This document shows positions 9,837 through 19,556 of a DNA stretch of 64,000 nucleotides, in pieces. The notes beneath the pieces were generated by a model that was given only the letters and a program-made list of their open reading frames with translations, was not told where the DNA came from and did no database searches. This DNA comes from Bacillus tequilensis KCTC 13622 (lineage in GTDB: Bacteria > Bacillota > Bacilli > Bacillales > Bacillaceae). The DNA lies in contig NZ_AYTO01000034.1 in assembly GCF_000507145.1 (NCBI RefSeq), forward strand, positions 186,001 through 250,000, in the 5' to 3' direction. Made by a program: the position numbers and the translations under genes. Numbering within the stretch: position 1 is the stretch's first letter; each line of letters begins with the position of its first letter.

Positions 9837-10346
9837 TTATTTCAATAAATTCAATGATTCGCGGTTAAATGCTTCCAAATCATCAGGTGTTCGGCTTGTG
9901 ACAATGTTGTGGCTGACGACTACTTCTGCATCTTTGTAGTTAGCGCCGGCATTGATTAAATCTTTGCGGATGCTGCGGTAACCTGTGATATCTTTGCCTT
10001 TGAGAAGATCCGTATCAATCAGCACTTGCGGGCCGTGGCAAATTGCGAAAACAGGTTTATTGTTTTCAACAAATGCTTTCGCGAATTCACCCGGACGGTC
10101 ATCGGCGCGAAGCAAATCAGGAGAGAATCCCCCAGGAATTAAAAGGGCATCAAATTCACTTGCCTCCACATCAGAGATGGCTTTGTCGATCTTTATTTTC
10201 TCACCATGCTTACCGGTTACTTCTTTGCCAGCTTCCAAATCGATAGTTGTGACACTATAGCCAGCTTCTTCGTATGCTTTTACCGGACTTGTATATTCGA
10301 TATCTTCGAATTGGTCTGTAACGAGAACTGCAATTTTTTTGCTCAT
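9837..10346 (-). CDS. yraA: YraA, DJ-1/PfpI-family general stress protein
   Basis: Cytoplasmic protein of the DJ-1/ThiJ/PfpI family; the B. subtilis homologue is a stress-induced cysteine-dependent protein linked to formaldehyde and methylglyoxal defence. 169 aa from ATG 10346, preceded by AAGGAGGG. It has the family Glu near residue 14 (DQFEDIEY), IPGGF, and the nucleophilic cysteine in FAICHGPQ near residue 103. Confidence 0.9.
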   Translation of the reverse strand: MSKKIAVLVTDQFEDIEYTSPVKAYEEAGYSVTTIDLEAGKEVTGKHGEKIKIDKAISDVEASEFDALLIPGGFSPDLLRADDRPGEFAKAFVENNKPVFAICHGPQVLIDTDLLKGKDITGYRSIRKDLINAGANYKDAEVVVSHNIVTSRTPDDLEAFNRESLNLLK

Positions 10347-10859
10347 AAAAACCCTCCTAATCACTATCTATCCATAGAATAGCAGGAAGGTGGCACGGTC
10401 TTCAAAATATTTGCTTAAAGAGCTCGTTTTTCATTCGTTTAACAGAAAAGCGGCTCAGCCTATGGAAGGAATAATCCATTTTTAAAAGGTTACAATGTGG
10501 AAATATCATTTTGGAGGACGTTCGGATATCTTCAATATTTTCCGCATCGTTACTCAAGTTACGATCTTGTCATCAAGCACCATAAGTATTGTGAAAAACC
10601 TTGTTGTTAAAAATAAGATCTAAAACTAAGGGCTCCTGCAGGTTGCTTTAAAAATTTTACCAATGAACCTGGAATGTGATAGCAGCTTAAAAGAAAATAA
10701 AAAATAGGAGGATGTAAAATGATCCTCTCTTTATTTTTACCGCTGATTAGATACTGTGCGGCATAATAAGTTAATGACATAGCAAAACGCCATAAAAACT
10801 TCTTATGGCGTCTTCCGTACAGGAGGTATTTGCTCGCTTTGGATTGAAAAGCTTCAAGA
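10347..10859. other. Gap between yraA and the first YjcZ gene
   Basis: No gene is supported. It holds a hairpin at about 10692-10740 (ATAGGAGGAT / ATGATCCTCTC flanked by A and T runs) and the YjcZ terminator at 10784-10811. A very similar pair of hairpins recurs at 19.56-19.67 kb beside another YjcZ gene. Confidence 0.5.
10784..10811 (-). terminator. Terminator of YjcZ copy 1
   Basis: CGCCATAA / TTATGGCG stem, 7-nt loop, with TTTTGC on the minus strand. The same hairpin recurs at 17251 and 19641. Confidence 0.75.
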
Positions 10860-10952
10860 CTAATAAAGGAATGAAGCACCAACAATGATTAACAGAATGA
10901 ATAGTACTACGATTAAAGCGAAGGTGCTGCCATAATTATTTGAGTTTCCCAT
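10860..10952 (-). CDS. YjcZ-family small sporulation membrane peptide, copy 1 (30 aa)
   Basis: Tiny hydrophobic protein MGNSNNYGSTFALIVVLFIL plus LIIVGASFLY, one membrane helix with a short polar N-terminus. This is the YjcZ/SscA type found in Bacillus, where members are made in the mother cell and one (SscA) affects spore coat assembly. A strong AAAGGAGG ribosome binding site precedes the ATG at 10952. It is the first of four close copies in the window. Confidence 0.8.
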   Translation of the reverse strand: MGNSNNYGSTFALIVVLFILLIIVGASFLY

Positions 10953-10990
10953 ATAGCTGCCTCCTTTAGTAGATTAGAAACATCTCAAGA

Positions 10991-11077
10991 CTAATAAAGG
11001 AATGAAGCACCAACAATGATTAACAAGATGAATAGCACCACCACTAACACGAAGGAGCTGTTGTAACCATTTGACAT
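10991..11077 (-). CDS. YjcZ-family small sporulation membrane peptide, copy 2 (28 aa)
   Basis: MSNGYNSSFVLVVVLFILLI plus IVGASFLY, 28 aa with one helix. It differs from copy 3 (17339-17425) by a single residue (S2/T2). The ribosome binding site is AAGAGGTGAT. Upstream sequence is shared with copies 3 and 4. Function is inferred only from the family. Confidence 0.8.
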   Translation of the reverse strand: MSNGYNSSFVLVVVLFILLIIVGASFLY

Positions 11078-11100
11078 GTTATCACCTCTTCCTTTGGAGA

Positions 11101-11114
11101 TAGTATAAGATATG
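11101..11114 (-). promoter_or_regulatory. Likely mother-cell (SigK or SigE) -10 region of YjcZ copy 2
   Basis: On the minus strand CATATCTTATACTA fits the SigK -10 pattern CATANNNTA. The same element precedes copies 3 (17449-17462 area) and 4 (CATACCTTA, about 19870). The -35 element is not obvious, so the sigma factor is inferred. Confidence 0.45.
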
Positions 11115-11459
11115 CAAAACAATAATTTTCGACATGGAGTTAAGTCTAATTAAGAAAAAATGAATATTTTGTCTAATTGTGTAATCAGAGAAATGTATAA
11201 CTATTAAAACAAACTCAAGTGTACCGTCTATGGAAAGAAAGCGATGGAACTCGCTTATGGGAGGATGATTTGCAATCGTAGTCTTTCAAAAACTAAAACC
11301 AGACGGCCTGTCTTTTAACAAGGGTCAGTTTCAATCCGCAATCTTTTTATTATTACTTTAGATTCAAAAATTTTGACAAAACAATGTATTTTCAACAATA
11401 TCGCAGCCCCTTTATGTATACTGAGTCTATCATTACAATATGTAGAAGGGGGTTATAAA
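11115..11459. other. Intergenic region before csn
   Basis: Apart from conserved YjcZ upstream DNA at its left end and a ribosome binding site (GAAGGGGG) just before csn, no gene or clear promoter could be recognised. Confidence 0.4.
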
Positions 11460-12296
11460 ATGAAAATCAGTTTGAAGAAAAAAGCGGATTTCTGGAAGAA
11501 GGCAGCGATTTTATCCCTTGTTTTCACCATGTTTTTTACCCTGATGATGAGCGAAACAGTTTTTGCGGCGGGACTGAGTAAGGATCAAAAGCGCCGGGCG
11601 GAACAGCTGACAAGTATCTTTGAAAACGGCACGACGGAGATTCAATACGGGTATGTGGAGCCATTGGATGATGGAAGAGGCTACACATGCGGCCGGGCAG
11701 GCTTTACTACGGCTACCGGAGATGCGTTGGAAGTTGTGGAAGTATACACAAAGGCGGTACCGAATAACAAACTGAAAAAGTACTTGCCTGAATTGCGCCG
11801 TCTGGCCAAGGAAGAAAGCGATGACATCAGCAATCTCAAGGGGTTCGCTTCTGTCTGGAAGTCGCTGGGTAACGATAAGGACTTCCGCGCTGCCCAAGAC
11901 AAAGTAAATGACAGCTTGTACTATCAGCCTGCCATGAAACGATCAGATAACGCGGGACTGAAAACGGCACTGGCAAGAGCCGTGATGTACGATACAGTGA
12001 TTCAGCATGGCGATGGCGATGACCCGGACTCCTTTTATGCCTTGATTAAACGCACGAACAAAAAAGCGGGCGGCTCACCTAAAGACGGAATTGATGAGAA
12101 GAAATGGTTAAATAAATTCTTAGATGTGCGATATGACGACCTGATGAATCCGGCAGATCCTGATACTCGTGATGAGTGGAGAGAATCTGTTGCGCGAGTG
12201 GACGTGCTTCGCTCTATCGCCAAGGAGAACAACTATCATCTAAACGGACCGATTCATGTTCGTTCAAACGAATACGGTAACTTCGTAATCAAATAA
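11460..12296 (+). CDS. csn: Csn, secreted chitosanase (GH46)
   Basis: Extracellular endo-chitosanase, 278 aa. The N-terminus is a long signal peptide (basic start, FWKKAAILSLVFTMFFTLMM core, cleavage near VFAA-GL). The mature enzyme begins GLSKDQKRRAEQLTSIFENGT; the Glu in IFENGT and an Asp in the DDGRGYTCG segment correspond to the GH46 catalytic pair. The ATG at 11460 has AGAAGGGGG upstream. Single-gene unit with its own terminator. Confidence 0.95.
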   Translation: MKISLKKKADFWKKAAILSLVFTMFFTLMMSETVFAAGLSKDQKRRAEQLTSIFENGTTEIQYGYVEPLDDGRGYTCGRAGFTTATGDALEVVEVYTKAVPNNKLKKYLPELRRLAKEESDDISNLKGFASVWKSLGNDKDFRAAQDKVNDSLYYQPAMKRSDNAGLKTALARAVMYDTVIQHGDGDDPDSFYALIKRTNKKAGGSPKDGIDEKKWLNKFLDVRYDDLMNPADPDTRDEWRESVARVDVLRSIAKENNYHLNGPIHVRSNEYGNFVIK

Positions 12297-12337
12297 GCGG
12301 GGAGTGAAAAGAAACCGCTGCAGATGAACTAATCTAA

Positions 12338-12368
12338 AAGATACCAAAGATGCTGGTATCTTATTTTT
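12338..12368 (+). terminator. Terminator of csn
   Basis: AAGATACC / GGTATCTT stem followed by ATTTTTTT. Confidence 0.85.
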
Positions 12369-12559
12369 TTCGCGGTAAAAAAGTATTCCATTTTCTCTAT
12401 CATGATTAGGTCATGCGCAGATACCTTAAAAGATCTTGAGGTGTAATGTCCGATTCGGTTTTTGGGAAGACTGCCGCTCCAAACCTCAACATGTTTGAAG
12501 CAGACCGGATAGGAAAGAAGCTGGATGATGTAAAGGGCGGCTTATTGCAGATTTCCCCT

Positions 12560-13663
12560 TCACATCATTTGGTAGTTGCGATGTGTATAAACTGCTCCGT
12601 CCATAATACGCCGTGCGGTACGGACGATCTTTATCCCAGATGGCTCCAACATTGTTTCGATGATACCAGAAGAATGAGCTAGCCGAACCTTTGCAGAATG
12701 GATTTTTGCTAGTCTTGCAGGGATTGTACCTTCCAATGAAAGGGCTGTCGTCGTACATATCGCCCCAGTGACAGCCAGTGCTTGATGAGGCTTTTGCATG
12801 GACATCATCCTGATGTGTAAGTCCATCTCAACGTTTGAATGCCATACACCTGTACTATCCTTATATTTCTCTGGTTTTGATACTATAGCTAGTTTAGGGA
12901 CAGCTGGTGATAACTTCGTAGCAGAAAATCGGCTGGCGAAGCCGCATTTCTCTGCAGCAATGGATCTTAATTCTTCAAATTGAGCCAGCTGCAGATCAGT
13001 AAATTCTTCTGCAAGTTCCGTTCCATTCAGGCCGATACTGCTTGCTTCCACAAAAACTAATGGATTTGCGTAGTCAATAATAGACACCTCTATTGGGCCT
13101 TGACTTGTATCTAAAAACTCCGAACGATTTCCAGTAGGCAATAATTGACCGGTAACCGAACCAGCAGCATCATGAAAGTTTAAATAGATTGGAGATCCAG
13201 ATCCAGGCACTCCGGATATCGTAACGTCTCCGTCATACTTGACCTGACCGTCTTCCACCTCCACTTCTGCAATGATCATTTTATTCGTATTGGTATTCAG
13301 TATCCTTACCGCAGTCATTGGTTCAGTCGCTTTTACAAGTCCTTCTTCTATAGCAAATGGACCGACGGCGGCGGAGATATTTCCGCAGTTACCCTTAAAG
13401 TCCACTTTTTCTTCCGAAATGCTGACTTGACCGAAAGTGTAGTAAACATCAATATCCGAAGGATCTGCTTTCTTTACTATTGCCACTTTACTAGTCAGGG
13501 AATTACCGCCGCCCAATCCATCTATTTGTCTTTTATCAGGACTTCCCATGACATCAAGCAAAAAGGGCTCCCACTCGTTTTTATTGTGTGGCATGGCTGA
13601 TTCATGGAAAAAAACGCCCTTGCTTGTTCCGCCTCTCATGATTGTTACATTCGTCTTAACCAT
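12560..13663 (-). CDS. yraM: YraM, PrpF-family isomerase
   Basis: PrpF-type protein (diaminopimelate-epimerase fold) related to 2-methylaconitate cis-trans isomerases. It begins MVKTNVTIMRGGTSKGVFF, the family start; GLGGGNSLTSKVA and FKGNCGNISAAVGPFAIE carry the active-site cysteine. The start at 13663 is chosen because AGGATGATG is spaced correctly; ATG 13678 would add five residues but lacks a binding site. Divergent from the LysR gene yraN, which probably controls it. With the citrate-type transporter YraO it suggests uptake and isomerisation of a tricarboxylate; the substrate is unknown. Confidence 0.85.
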   Translation of the reverse strand: MVKTNVTIMRGGTSKGVFFHESAMPHNKNEWEPFLLDVMGSPDKRQIDGLGGGNSLTSKVAIVKKADPSDIDVYYTFGQVSISEEKVDFKGNCGNISAAVGPFAIEEGLVKATEPMTAVRILNTNTNKMIIAEVEVEDGQVKYDGDVTISGVPGSGSPIYLNFHDAAGSVTGQLLPTGNRSEFLDTSQGPIEVSIIDYANPLVFVEASSIGLNGTELAEEFTDLQLAQFEELRSIAAEKCGFASRFSATKLSPAVPKLAIVSKPEKYKDSTGVWHSNVEMDLHIRMMSMQKPHQALAVTGAICTTTALSLEGTIPARLAKIHSAKVRLAHSSGIIETMLEPSGIKIVRTARRIMDGAVYTHRNYQMM

Positions 13664-13804
13664 CGTCATCATCCTCATCTTAAAGGTTGTATTTTATGTT
13701 TTTTAGTGTAGAAGGTAAAAAGACGAAAATAAAATATAAATTTTCTTAATATTCAATATAAAAACTTTTATAATTGTGAAGAAGAGATGGAAAGGAAGAT
13801 AAAA

Positions 13805-14674
13805 ATGGATGAAAAAGATTGGGTTTTATTGAAAATTCTTCACGAAGAACAAAATGTAACAAAAACAGCAGAACGATTATTTACGTCACAACCTTCCATA
13901 ACGTATCGATTGAATAAGATTGAAGAGATTTTCAACATTAAATTATTCACCAAAAGGCATAAAGGAATTACCTTTACTGCGGAAGGAGAACACTTAGTTA
14001 CTTATGCAAAAAGAATGTTACAGGAACTCCAAGATACCAAGGATAATATCTCGAATTTAAGCAAAGAGGTGCAAGGACATCTAAGGCTGGGGGTTTCAAG
14101 CAATTTCGCTCAATATAAGCTCCCTAAGTTACTAAGGGAATTTTCCATTATGTATCCAAATGTCCAATATAGTGTGCAAACAGGCTGGAGCACAGATGTC
14201 ATGAAATTATTAGATGCTGGCATTGTACAAGTCGGTATACTGAGAGGAAGCCATCGCTGGAAAGGAGAGAAGGAGCGGCTGACACGGGAAAAAATACATA
14301 TTATCTCAAAACAGCCAATAACGATAGATCAACTTCCTTTTTTGCCTTTTATCAAATATAAAACGGATGCTTCTTTAAAAACGATTATTGATGATTGGAT
14401 GCATACGAATCTAAAACAAGCCCCCATTATTGCAATGGAAGTGGATCGACAAGAGACTTGCAAAGAGATGGTAAAGCATGACCTTGGCTACGCCATAGCA
14501 CCAGAAATTTGCCTGCGGGAATCTGATCATTTGTACACAATGGACCTATATAATGCTAAGGGTAAGCCGCTAATGAGAGATACTTGGCTAATGTACGATC
14601 AAAAATCATTGGGAATCAAAATCGTTAAAGCATTCATTGAGTTCTTAAAGGATGAACAAATCGTAACTATTTAA
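13805..14674 (+). CDS. yraN: YraN, LysR-family regulator
   Basis: Cytoplasmic transcription factor, 289 aa. The N-terminal winged helix-turn-helix covers residues 1-60 (WVLLKILHEEQNVTKTAERLFTSQPS... pattern), followed by a periplasmic-binding-like effector domain. ATG 13805 is preferred because GGAAAGGAAGA lies just upstream; six extra codons to 13787 are possible. Position between divergent yraM and downstream yraO makes both likely targets. Confidence 0.88.
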   Translation: MDEKDWVLLKILHEEQNVTKTAERLFTSQPSITYRLNKIEEIFNIKLFTKRHKGITFTAEGEHLVTYAKRMLQELQDTKDNISNLSKEVQGHLRLGVSSNFAQYKLPKLLREFSIMYPNVQYSVQTGWSTDVMKLLDAGIVQVGILRGSHRWKGEKERLTREKIHIISKQPITIDQLPFLPFIKYKTDASLKTIIDDWMHTNLKQAPIIAMEVDRQETCKEMVKHDLGYAIAPEICLRESDHLYTMDLYNAKGKPLMRDTWLMYDQKSLGIKIVKAFIEFLKDEQIVTI

Positions 14675-14788
14675 TATGATGATAGAATTTTTTTTGCAAC
14701 ACAGTAAAAAAATATTTATTTAACTTATTACACCGTATAGGATATGCTAATCAAAATTCATTTGAAAGCGCATTCGCGGAGGTGTAAT

Positions 14789-16105
14789 ATGCTTACTATT
14801 TTAGGTTTTTCGATGGTAACAGTTTTTACAATATTAATAATGACAAAGAAAGTCTCGCCTATTGTTGCCTTGACCATCACGCCTATTGTTTTTGCTCTTA
14901 TTGGAGGTTTTGGTAAGGATATAGGTGACATGATTTTAGATGGAATACAAACAGTTGCAAGTTCAGCGGCATTGCTATTGTTTGCCATTCTTTTTTTCGG
15001 AATTTTAATAGATACAGGTTTATTTGACCCACTAATAGAAAAAATCTTATCGATAGTAAAGGGCGATCCTGTAAAAATAGCGATAGGTTCTGCCGTCTTG
15101 GCAATGCTTATCGCTTTAGATGGAGACGGTACAACTACCTATATGATAACAGTCTCAGCAATGTTGCCTTTATATAAAAGAATTGGTATGAATCCTATGG
15201 TTATGGCGACATTAGCCATGCTATCGTTGAGTATCATTAGCGGAATGACTCCATGGGGCGGACCAGCTACAAGAGCTATTTCAGTGCTAGGTTTGGATCC
15301 TTCAGATTTCTTTGTGCCATTACTTCCGACCATGCTTGGGGGAATTGCATGTGTTATCTTTCTGGCCTTTTTAATGGGTAGGAAAGAAAGGAATCGAATA
15401 GGCATAGTGAAATTAGAGCATGGAAAAATAACAGAGGACAGCTCTCAATCTTATATGGCTGCTGCCTTGGATAGCGAGCAATTGAAAAGGCCGCGCTTCA
15501 TATATCTTAATTTATTCCTCGTAATAAGTATCATGGTGTTTATTGTGCTTGGAACTAAGCATCCATCCGTTTTATTTTTAATTGGTTTTGTTCTTGCCCT
15601 TACTATAAATTATCCTAATGTAAACATGCAGAAGGAGCGAATCGCCGAGCATTCTGCTAATGCAATTACTGTAGTATTATTGGTATTCTCAGCCGGAGTT
15701 TTTGCCGGCATATTATCCGGGACAAAGATGGTGGATGCCATAGCAGGATCATTAGTATCTATCATCCCCTCATCAATGGGTGAGTTATTCCCCGTTATTG
15801 TGGCACTCACCAGTATTCCGTTTACTTTTGTATTATCAAATGATGCATATTACTTTGGAATGGTGCCTATCTTTGCAGAAGCTGCCTCAGCATACGGGAT
15901 AGAACCAGTGGAAATTGCAAGGGCATCTATAATGGGGCAGCCTGTTCATCTGATGAGTCCATTGGTTGCGTCAACACTGCTGTTAGTAAGCATGCTGAAA
16001 ATTGACTTAGGATCCTTTCAAAGGTTTGCCGTTAAGTCGGCTGTCATTACATCAATAGTTATTACGTTGTTAGCAATCATTACAGGGGCTATCACTATTT
16101 TGTAA
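14789..16105 (+). CDS. yraO: YraO, CitMHS-family citrate/tricarboxylate transporter
   Basis: 438-aa membrane protein with about 11-12 helices, of the CitM/CitH metal-citrate symporter family. Family features include DGDGTTTYM near residue 111, GMTPWGGPATRA near 153 and LSNDAYYFGMVP near 350. The start at 14789 follows CGGAGGTGTAAT. A cre-like TGAAAGCGCATTCG lies at about 14763, suggesting catabolite repression, but the match is weaker than at levD. Confidence 0.9.
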   Translation: MLTILGFSMVTVFTILIMTKKVSPIVALTITPIVFALIGGFGKDIGDMILDGIQTVASSAALLLFAILFFGILIDTGLFDPLIEKILSIVKGDPVKIAIGSAVLAMLIALDGDGTTTYMITVSAMLPLYKRIGMNPMVMATLAMLSLSIISGMTPWGGPATRAISVLGLDPSDFFVPLLPTMLGGIACVIFLAFLMGRKERNRIGIVKLEHGKITEDSSQSYMAAALDSEQLKRPRFIYLNLFLVISIMVFIVLGTKHPSVLFLIGFVLALTINYPNVNMQKERIAEHSANAITVVLLVFSAGVFAGILSGTKMVDAIAGSLVSIIPSSMGELFPVIVALTSIPFTFVLSNDAYYFGMVPIFAEAASAYGIEPVEIARASIMGQPVHLMSPLVASTLLLVSMLKIDLGSFQRFAVKSAVITSIVITLLAIITGAITIL

Positions 16106-16157
16106 AGAGACAATCATTTAGACCGCAAGAAGAAAAGATCAAAACGGAGGAGACATG

Positions 16158-17012
16158 ATGCGAAGCGAACAGGAAATGATGGATATATTTTTAGACTTTG
16201 CTTTGAATGACGAAAGAATCCGATTGGTCACTTTGGAAGGATCACGTACAAACAAAAATATTCCCCCTGACCCCTTCCAAGATTATGACATTTCATATTT
16301 TGTCACTGATATGGAATCTTTTAAAGGAAATGATCGGTGGCTTGAATTCTTTGGCACTCGCATTATGATGCAAAAACCCGAAGATATGGAGCTTTTTCCT
16401 CCCGAATTAGGTAATTGGTTTTCATACATCATTCTTTTTGAGGATGGCAACAAATTAGATCTCACCCTTATTCCAATTCATGAAGCAGAAGCTTATTTTG
16501 CTGAGAGTGATGGTTTGGTTGAGGTCTTGCTTGATAAGGATACTTTCATCAAACATAAAGTGATTCCAAATGATCGTCAATATTGGATCAAAAAGCCGAC
16601 GGCAAGGGAATTTGATGATTGCTGTAATGAGTTCTGGATGGTTTCGACTTACGTAGTAAAAGGATTAGCAAGAAAAGAAATCCTTTTTGCGATTGACCAT
16701 GTAAATGAAATTGTCCGTCCTAATGTATTGAGAATGGTGGCTTGGCATATCGCGTCGCAGCAAGGATATACATGTAGTATGGGGAAGAACTATAAATTTA
16801 TGAATCGTTACCTTTCAAATAAAGAATGGGAAGAGCTAATGGCTACATATTCTGTGAATGGGTATCAAGAAATGTGGAAGTCTTTATTCAATTGCTATGC
16901 ATTATTTAGAAAATATTCAAAAGCTGTATCAGAAAGTCTTGGATATCAGTATCCGGATTACGATGAAGGCATTACTAAGTATACGAAAAGAATTTATGAA
17001 ACATTAAAGTGA
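16158..17012 (+). CDS. aadK: AadK, aminoglycoside 6-adenylyltransferase
   Basis: Chromosomal streptomycin-modifying enzyme, 284 aa, of the ANT(6) nucleotidyltransferase family. The nucleotide-binding motif LEGSRTN is followed by DYDISYFV, carrying the metal-binding aspartates, near residues 28-50, then FEDGNKLDLTLIP. The start is the second ATG of ATGATG (16158) after CGGAGGAGAC. The extreme C-terminus differs from the sequence I recall for 168. Confidence 0.93.
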   Translation: MRSEQEMMDIFLDFALNDERIRLVTLEGSRTNKNIPPDPFQDYDISYFVTDMESFKGNDRWLEFFGTRIMMQKPEDMELFPPELGNWFSYIILFEDGNKLDLTLIPIHEAEAYFAESDGLVEVLLDKDTFIKHKVIPNDRQYWIKKPTAREFDDCCNEFWMVSTYVVKGLARKEILFAIDHVNEIVRPNVLRMVAWHIASQQGYTCSMGKNYKFMNRYLSNKEWEELMATYSVNGYQEMWKSLFNCYALFRKYSKAVSESLGYQYPDYDEGITKYTKRIYETLK

Positions 17013-17250
17013 CTCCTTTTCCTTACAAACACTATCATTACAGGAATTTCATATGTAACGAAATACAATGAATCCACCACACTAGTTTGGTCACAAGTGG
17101 TGAGGCATATTCTATCGAATGTAAGACCTTACAGGGAGCGAAACTTTCGGTGCAGGGGCACTCGCTCATGCGTAAATAACCAACACTTCAAAGGGCCGGC
17201 GGATATTTCCCTCGTTTAGAAACTATGCCAGCATATCATGAATGACATAA

Positions 17251-17281
17251 AAAAAACGCCATAAAAACTTCTTATGGCGTT
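17251..17281 (-). terminator. Terminator of YjcZ copy 3
   Basis: AAACGCCATAA / TTATGGCGTTT stem, the same hairpin as downstream of copies 1 and 4. Confidence 0.75.
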
Positions 17282-17338
17282 TACCGGACAAGGAGGTGAA
17301 ATTTAAAAAAGGCGGCTTTGGATGGAAATACCTAAAGA

Positions 17339-17425
17339 CTAGTAAAGGAATGAAGCACCAACAATGATTAACAGGATGAATAACACTACAACTAACACGA
17401 AGGAGCTGTTGTAACCATTTGTCAT
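17339..17425 (-). CDS. YjcZ-family small sporulation membrane peptide, copy 3 (28 aa)
   Basis: MTNGYNSSFVLVVVLFILLI plus IVGASFLY. Nearly identical to copy 2, including upstream DNA for about 100 bp. Ribosome binding site AAGAGGTGAT. Single helix, likely mother-cell expressed. Confidence 0.8.
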   Translation of the reverse strand: MTNGYNSSFVLVVVLFILLIIVGASFLY

Positions 17426-17916
17426 GTTATCACCTCTTTTTCTTGGAGATAGTATAAGATATGCCAAACAATAAATTTCGACATGGATTTATGTTTAATT
17501 ATGAAAAAATGAATATTTTGTCTAAAGATGTAAAAGAGAACGCATTAAAATCCGAAAGAAGGGCTTTGCAATGATAAGACGCAAAGGATCTATGTTCGTG
17601 ATAAGATCACATTCTGCTGTATCTTCTAAACATCCTTTTCAATATAGAGGTGCAGCACCGTTATTCTCAGTAACTGCTTCTATTTCAATACTCATTCTGC
17701 ACTCTCCTTATTTGATCATATACACCCGCGGGTTTAAAAGCATGCTGGAGGGCGGTAATGACACTATGTCACAAATTCGTGCCCTTTATAAACATGTCGA
17801 GAGTCCTGTTCCTTGTTCTATTTTTCGCCTAATATTTTGTTCTTTTTAACAGAATGGGGAACTATAATTGAATGATAGATTCATAAATCCACTAAATTTT
17901 TATAAGGAGGATTTTT
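17426..17916. other. Gap between YjcZ copy 3 and yrdA
   Basis: The first 100 bp are the conserved YjcZ upstream region. The rest has open frames on both strands but none looks real; a minus-strand start near 17694 with GGAGAG gives MSIEIEAVTENNGAAPLY and then a stop, perhaps a relic. Confidence 0.35.
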
Positions 17917-18414
17917 GTGTTTCAAACCTTAGACCACTTTTTCCAATCTTGGGAGTTCGAAGCTGATGCCACACAGAAACTGCTAAATAGTCTAACTGAT
18001 GAATCGCTTACACAAGAAATCACTTCACAGCATTGGACTTTAGGCCGTATTGCTTGGCATACTGTTGCGGCTATTCACATCATTACCTCAAACACAGACT
18101 TAACGTTTCAAGCTCCTGCTGAGGATTATCCTGTTCCTTCTTCAGCTCAGTTTATAGCTGACAGCTATCATGAAGCCAGTGAGGCATTTGTACAGGCATT
18201 AAAAAAACAATGGACTGACCATACCCTTCAAGAACGTATCAACTTTATTGGTCAACAATTGCCAAATGGTTCACTTTTGATGTTTTTAATTCAGCATCAA
18301 GCTCATCATCGGGGACAAATGACTGTTCTTATGAGACAAGCGGGTTTAACTGTTCCGGGCATTTATGGGCCGGCAAAAGAGGAATGGGGAAAGTTTGGGT
18401 TGGAAGCCCCGTAA
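17917..18414 (+). CDS. yrdA: YrdA, DinB-family protein
   Basis: 165-aa four-helix-bundle protein of the DinB/YfiT-like metalloenzyme superfamily. Candidate metal ligands are the histidines in RIAWHTVA and HQAHHRGQM, spaced as in the family. GTG start at 17917 with TAAGGAGGA upstream. The 168 homologue is of unknown function; a thiol-transferase or hydrolase role is only a family guess. Confidence 0.85.
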   Translation: MFQTLDHFFQSWEFEADATQKLLNSLTDESLTQEITSQHWTLGRIAWHTVAAIHIITSNTDLTFQAPAEDYPVPSSAQFIADSYHEASEAFVQALKKQWTDHTLQERINFIGQQLPNGSLLMFLIQHQAHHRGQMTVLMRQAGLTVPGIYGPAKEEWGKFGLEAP

Positions 18415-18467
18415 TCAAACGCAAGCGATTACGACTTCTTTGATTTACTTTAAAAGGAATTCGAACT

Positions 18468-18512
18468 AACAAAGAAGATACAAAACGATAGTTTGTATTC
18501 TCTTTGTTTTTT
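18468..18512 (+). terminator. Terminator of yrdA
   Basis: Imperfect stem AACAAAGAAGATACAAA / TTTGTATTCTCTTTGTT followed by TTTT. Confidence 0.75.
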
Positions 18513-18608
18513 CTTTTCAGAGTTTCTATGAAGAGGCATCTATGGCCACACGTTTCCTAATGAACGAAGGGAATTCAAAAAATAGCCATGCCGCATTTTG
18601 ATGGCATA

Positions 18609-18665
18609 TGATTGTATGTACGGAAGCTTAATATGAAGCAACATGAAAGTCGAGATGCAAAAGTG
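18609..18665 (+). repeat. Repeat a, copy outside skin
   Basis: 57 bp about 88% identical to 32655-32711, which lies just inside the skin element; a second shared block (GAAGCTT..TA.CAGGTTTAAA) follows near 18743 and 32761. Part of a collinear series of skin-like fragments. No convincing gene covers either copy. Confidence 0.6.
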
Positions 18666-18896
18666 TTATGTCAAATAATTCGACTTCATGTCTATATGGC
18701 AAAATTCATGAGCGAAATCATCCCATTGTCTTGGCGCCGCGAAGCTTGTAGCAGGTTTAAACGAAAGCCTAATATAAGTTTTCAATCCAATCCTATACAG
18801 ATGAAAAACCTCCTTAAAGACGACAATCTAAAAAATGGATAGAGAAGACACAACTTTTTTTATAGGAAAACGTCCATAAGATGCAGGGATATCCAA

Positions 18897-19325
18897 ATGA
18901 AATGGATTGTTGAACGGAGTTTCTTGTTGGAGGGGTTTAATATCAATAAAAACTTATTAAAAAGGGTAATGATTGTGCCAATATTATTCATCTGTTATGT
19001 TTTATTTTTACATCCTGAAGTTATACTTGAAGAGCAATGTCCTAATAAGCCTTATAGTTTCACAATCGTAAAGCACGGGACAGGGATATTCGATAAGAAA
19101 ATTGTTTTAATATATTACAAGATCAACGGAAAAACAGTAGCTGTCGGAAATTTGGTGTTTTTTGAGAATTTCAGCAGAGATATAGATGTTATTTGGGATA
19201 CGAATACGGATGATGGAACTTGGTGGATAGATAAAAGCGTACATTTAACCATGACTTATGCTGAAAATTTCAAGGGGGATTTAAACAAAAAAGATATTGA
19301 TTTTGATTATGGTACTGTTCAATAA
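18897..19325 (+). CDS. Hypothetical single-pass membrane protein, 142 aa
   Basis: The N-terminal part has one membrane segment (VMIVPILFICYVLFLHP, residues 24-40), followed by an outside-facing domain beginning EEQCPNKPYSFTIVKHGTG and ending acidic. The start is uncertain: ATG 18897 has no good binding site, and ATG 18969 would begin at the helix. The first 35 bp are repeated inside skin at 34048-34083 with nothing following, so a second copy has been truncated there. Family not recognised. Confidence 0.5.
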   Translation: MKWIVERSFLLEGFNINKNLLKRVMIVPILFICYVLFLHPEVILEEQCPNKPYSFTIVKHGTGIFDKKIVLIYYKINGKTVAVGNLVFFENFSRDIDVIWDTNTDDGTWWIDKSVHLTMTYAENFKGDLNKKDIDFDYGTVQ

Positions 19326-19556
19326 GAATGTAGCAGTTTGATTTAAAAGAGGAATATACACTTAAAGAACCGCCAGTCGCAGTTCTTCCTTTCCTGACAA
19401 ATACCATGATTCCTGGGATGATCATAAGTGTAGCTGGTAATCAATACAGGTAAGTTCTCCACTCCTTGAAATTCCAAAGAGGGAGAACAAAAAAGTTTCT
19501 ATACAATAAATGAAATAGAGAAAGGACATCCTTAATAGAAATGATAGATGAGTAAA

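Noticed and set aside
14762-14777. Strong cre site before yraO
   Set aside because: TGAAAGCGCATTCG fits the left half only; mentioned as a weak match rather than called.
17571-17849. 92-codon open frame on +
   Set aside because: No binding site and no family pattern; composition looks random.
18612-18842. 76-codon open frame beginning MYVRKLNMKQHES
   Set aside because: No binding site, unnatural composition, and it lies over a repeat whose second copy in skin has no matching frame.
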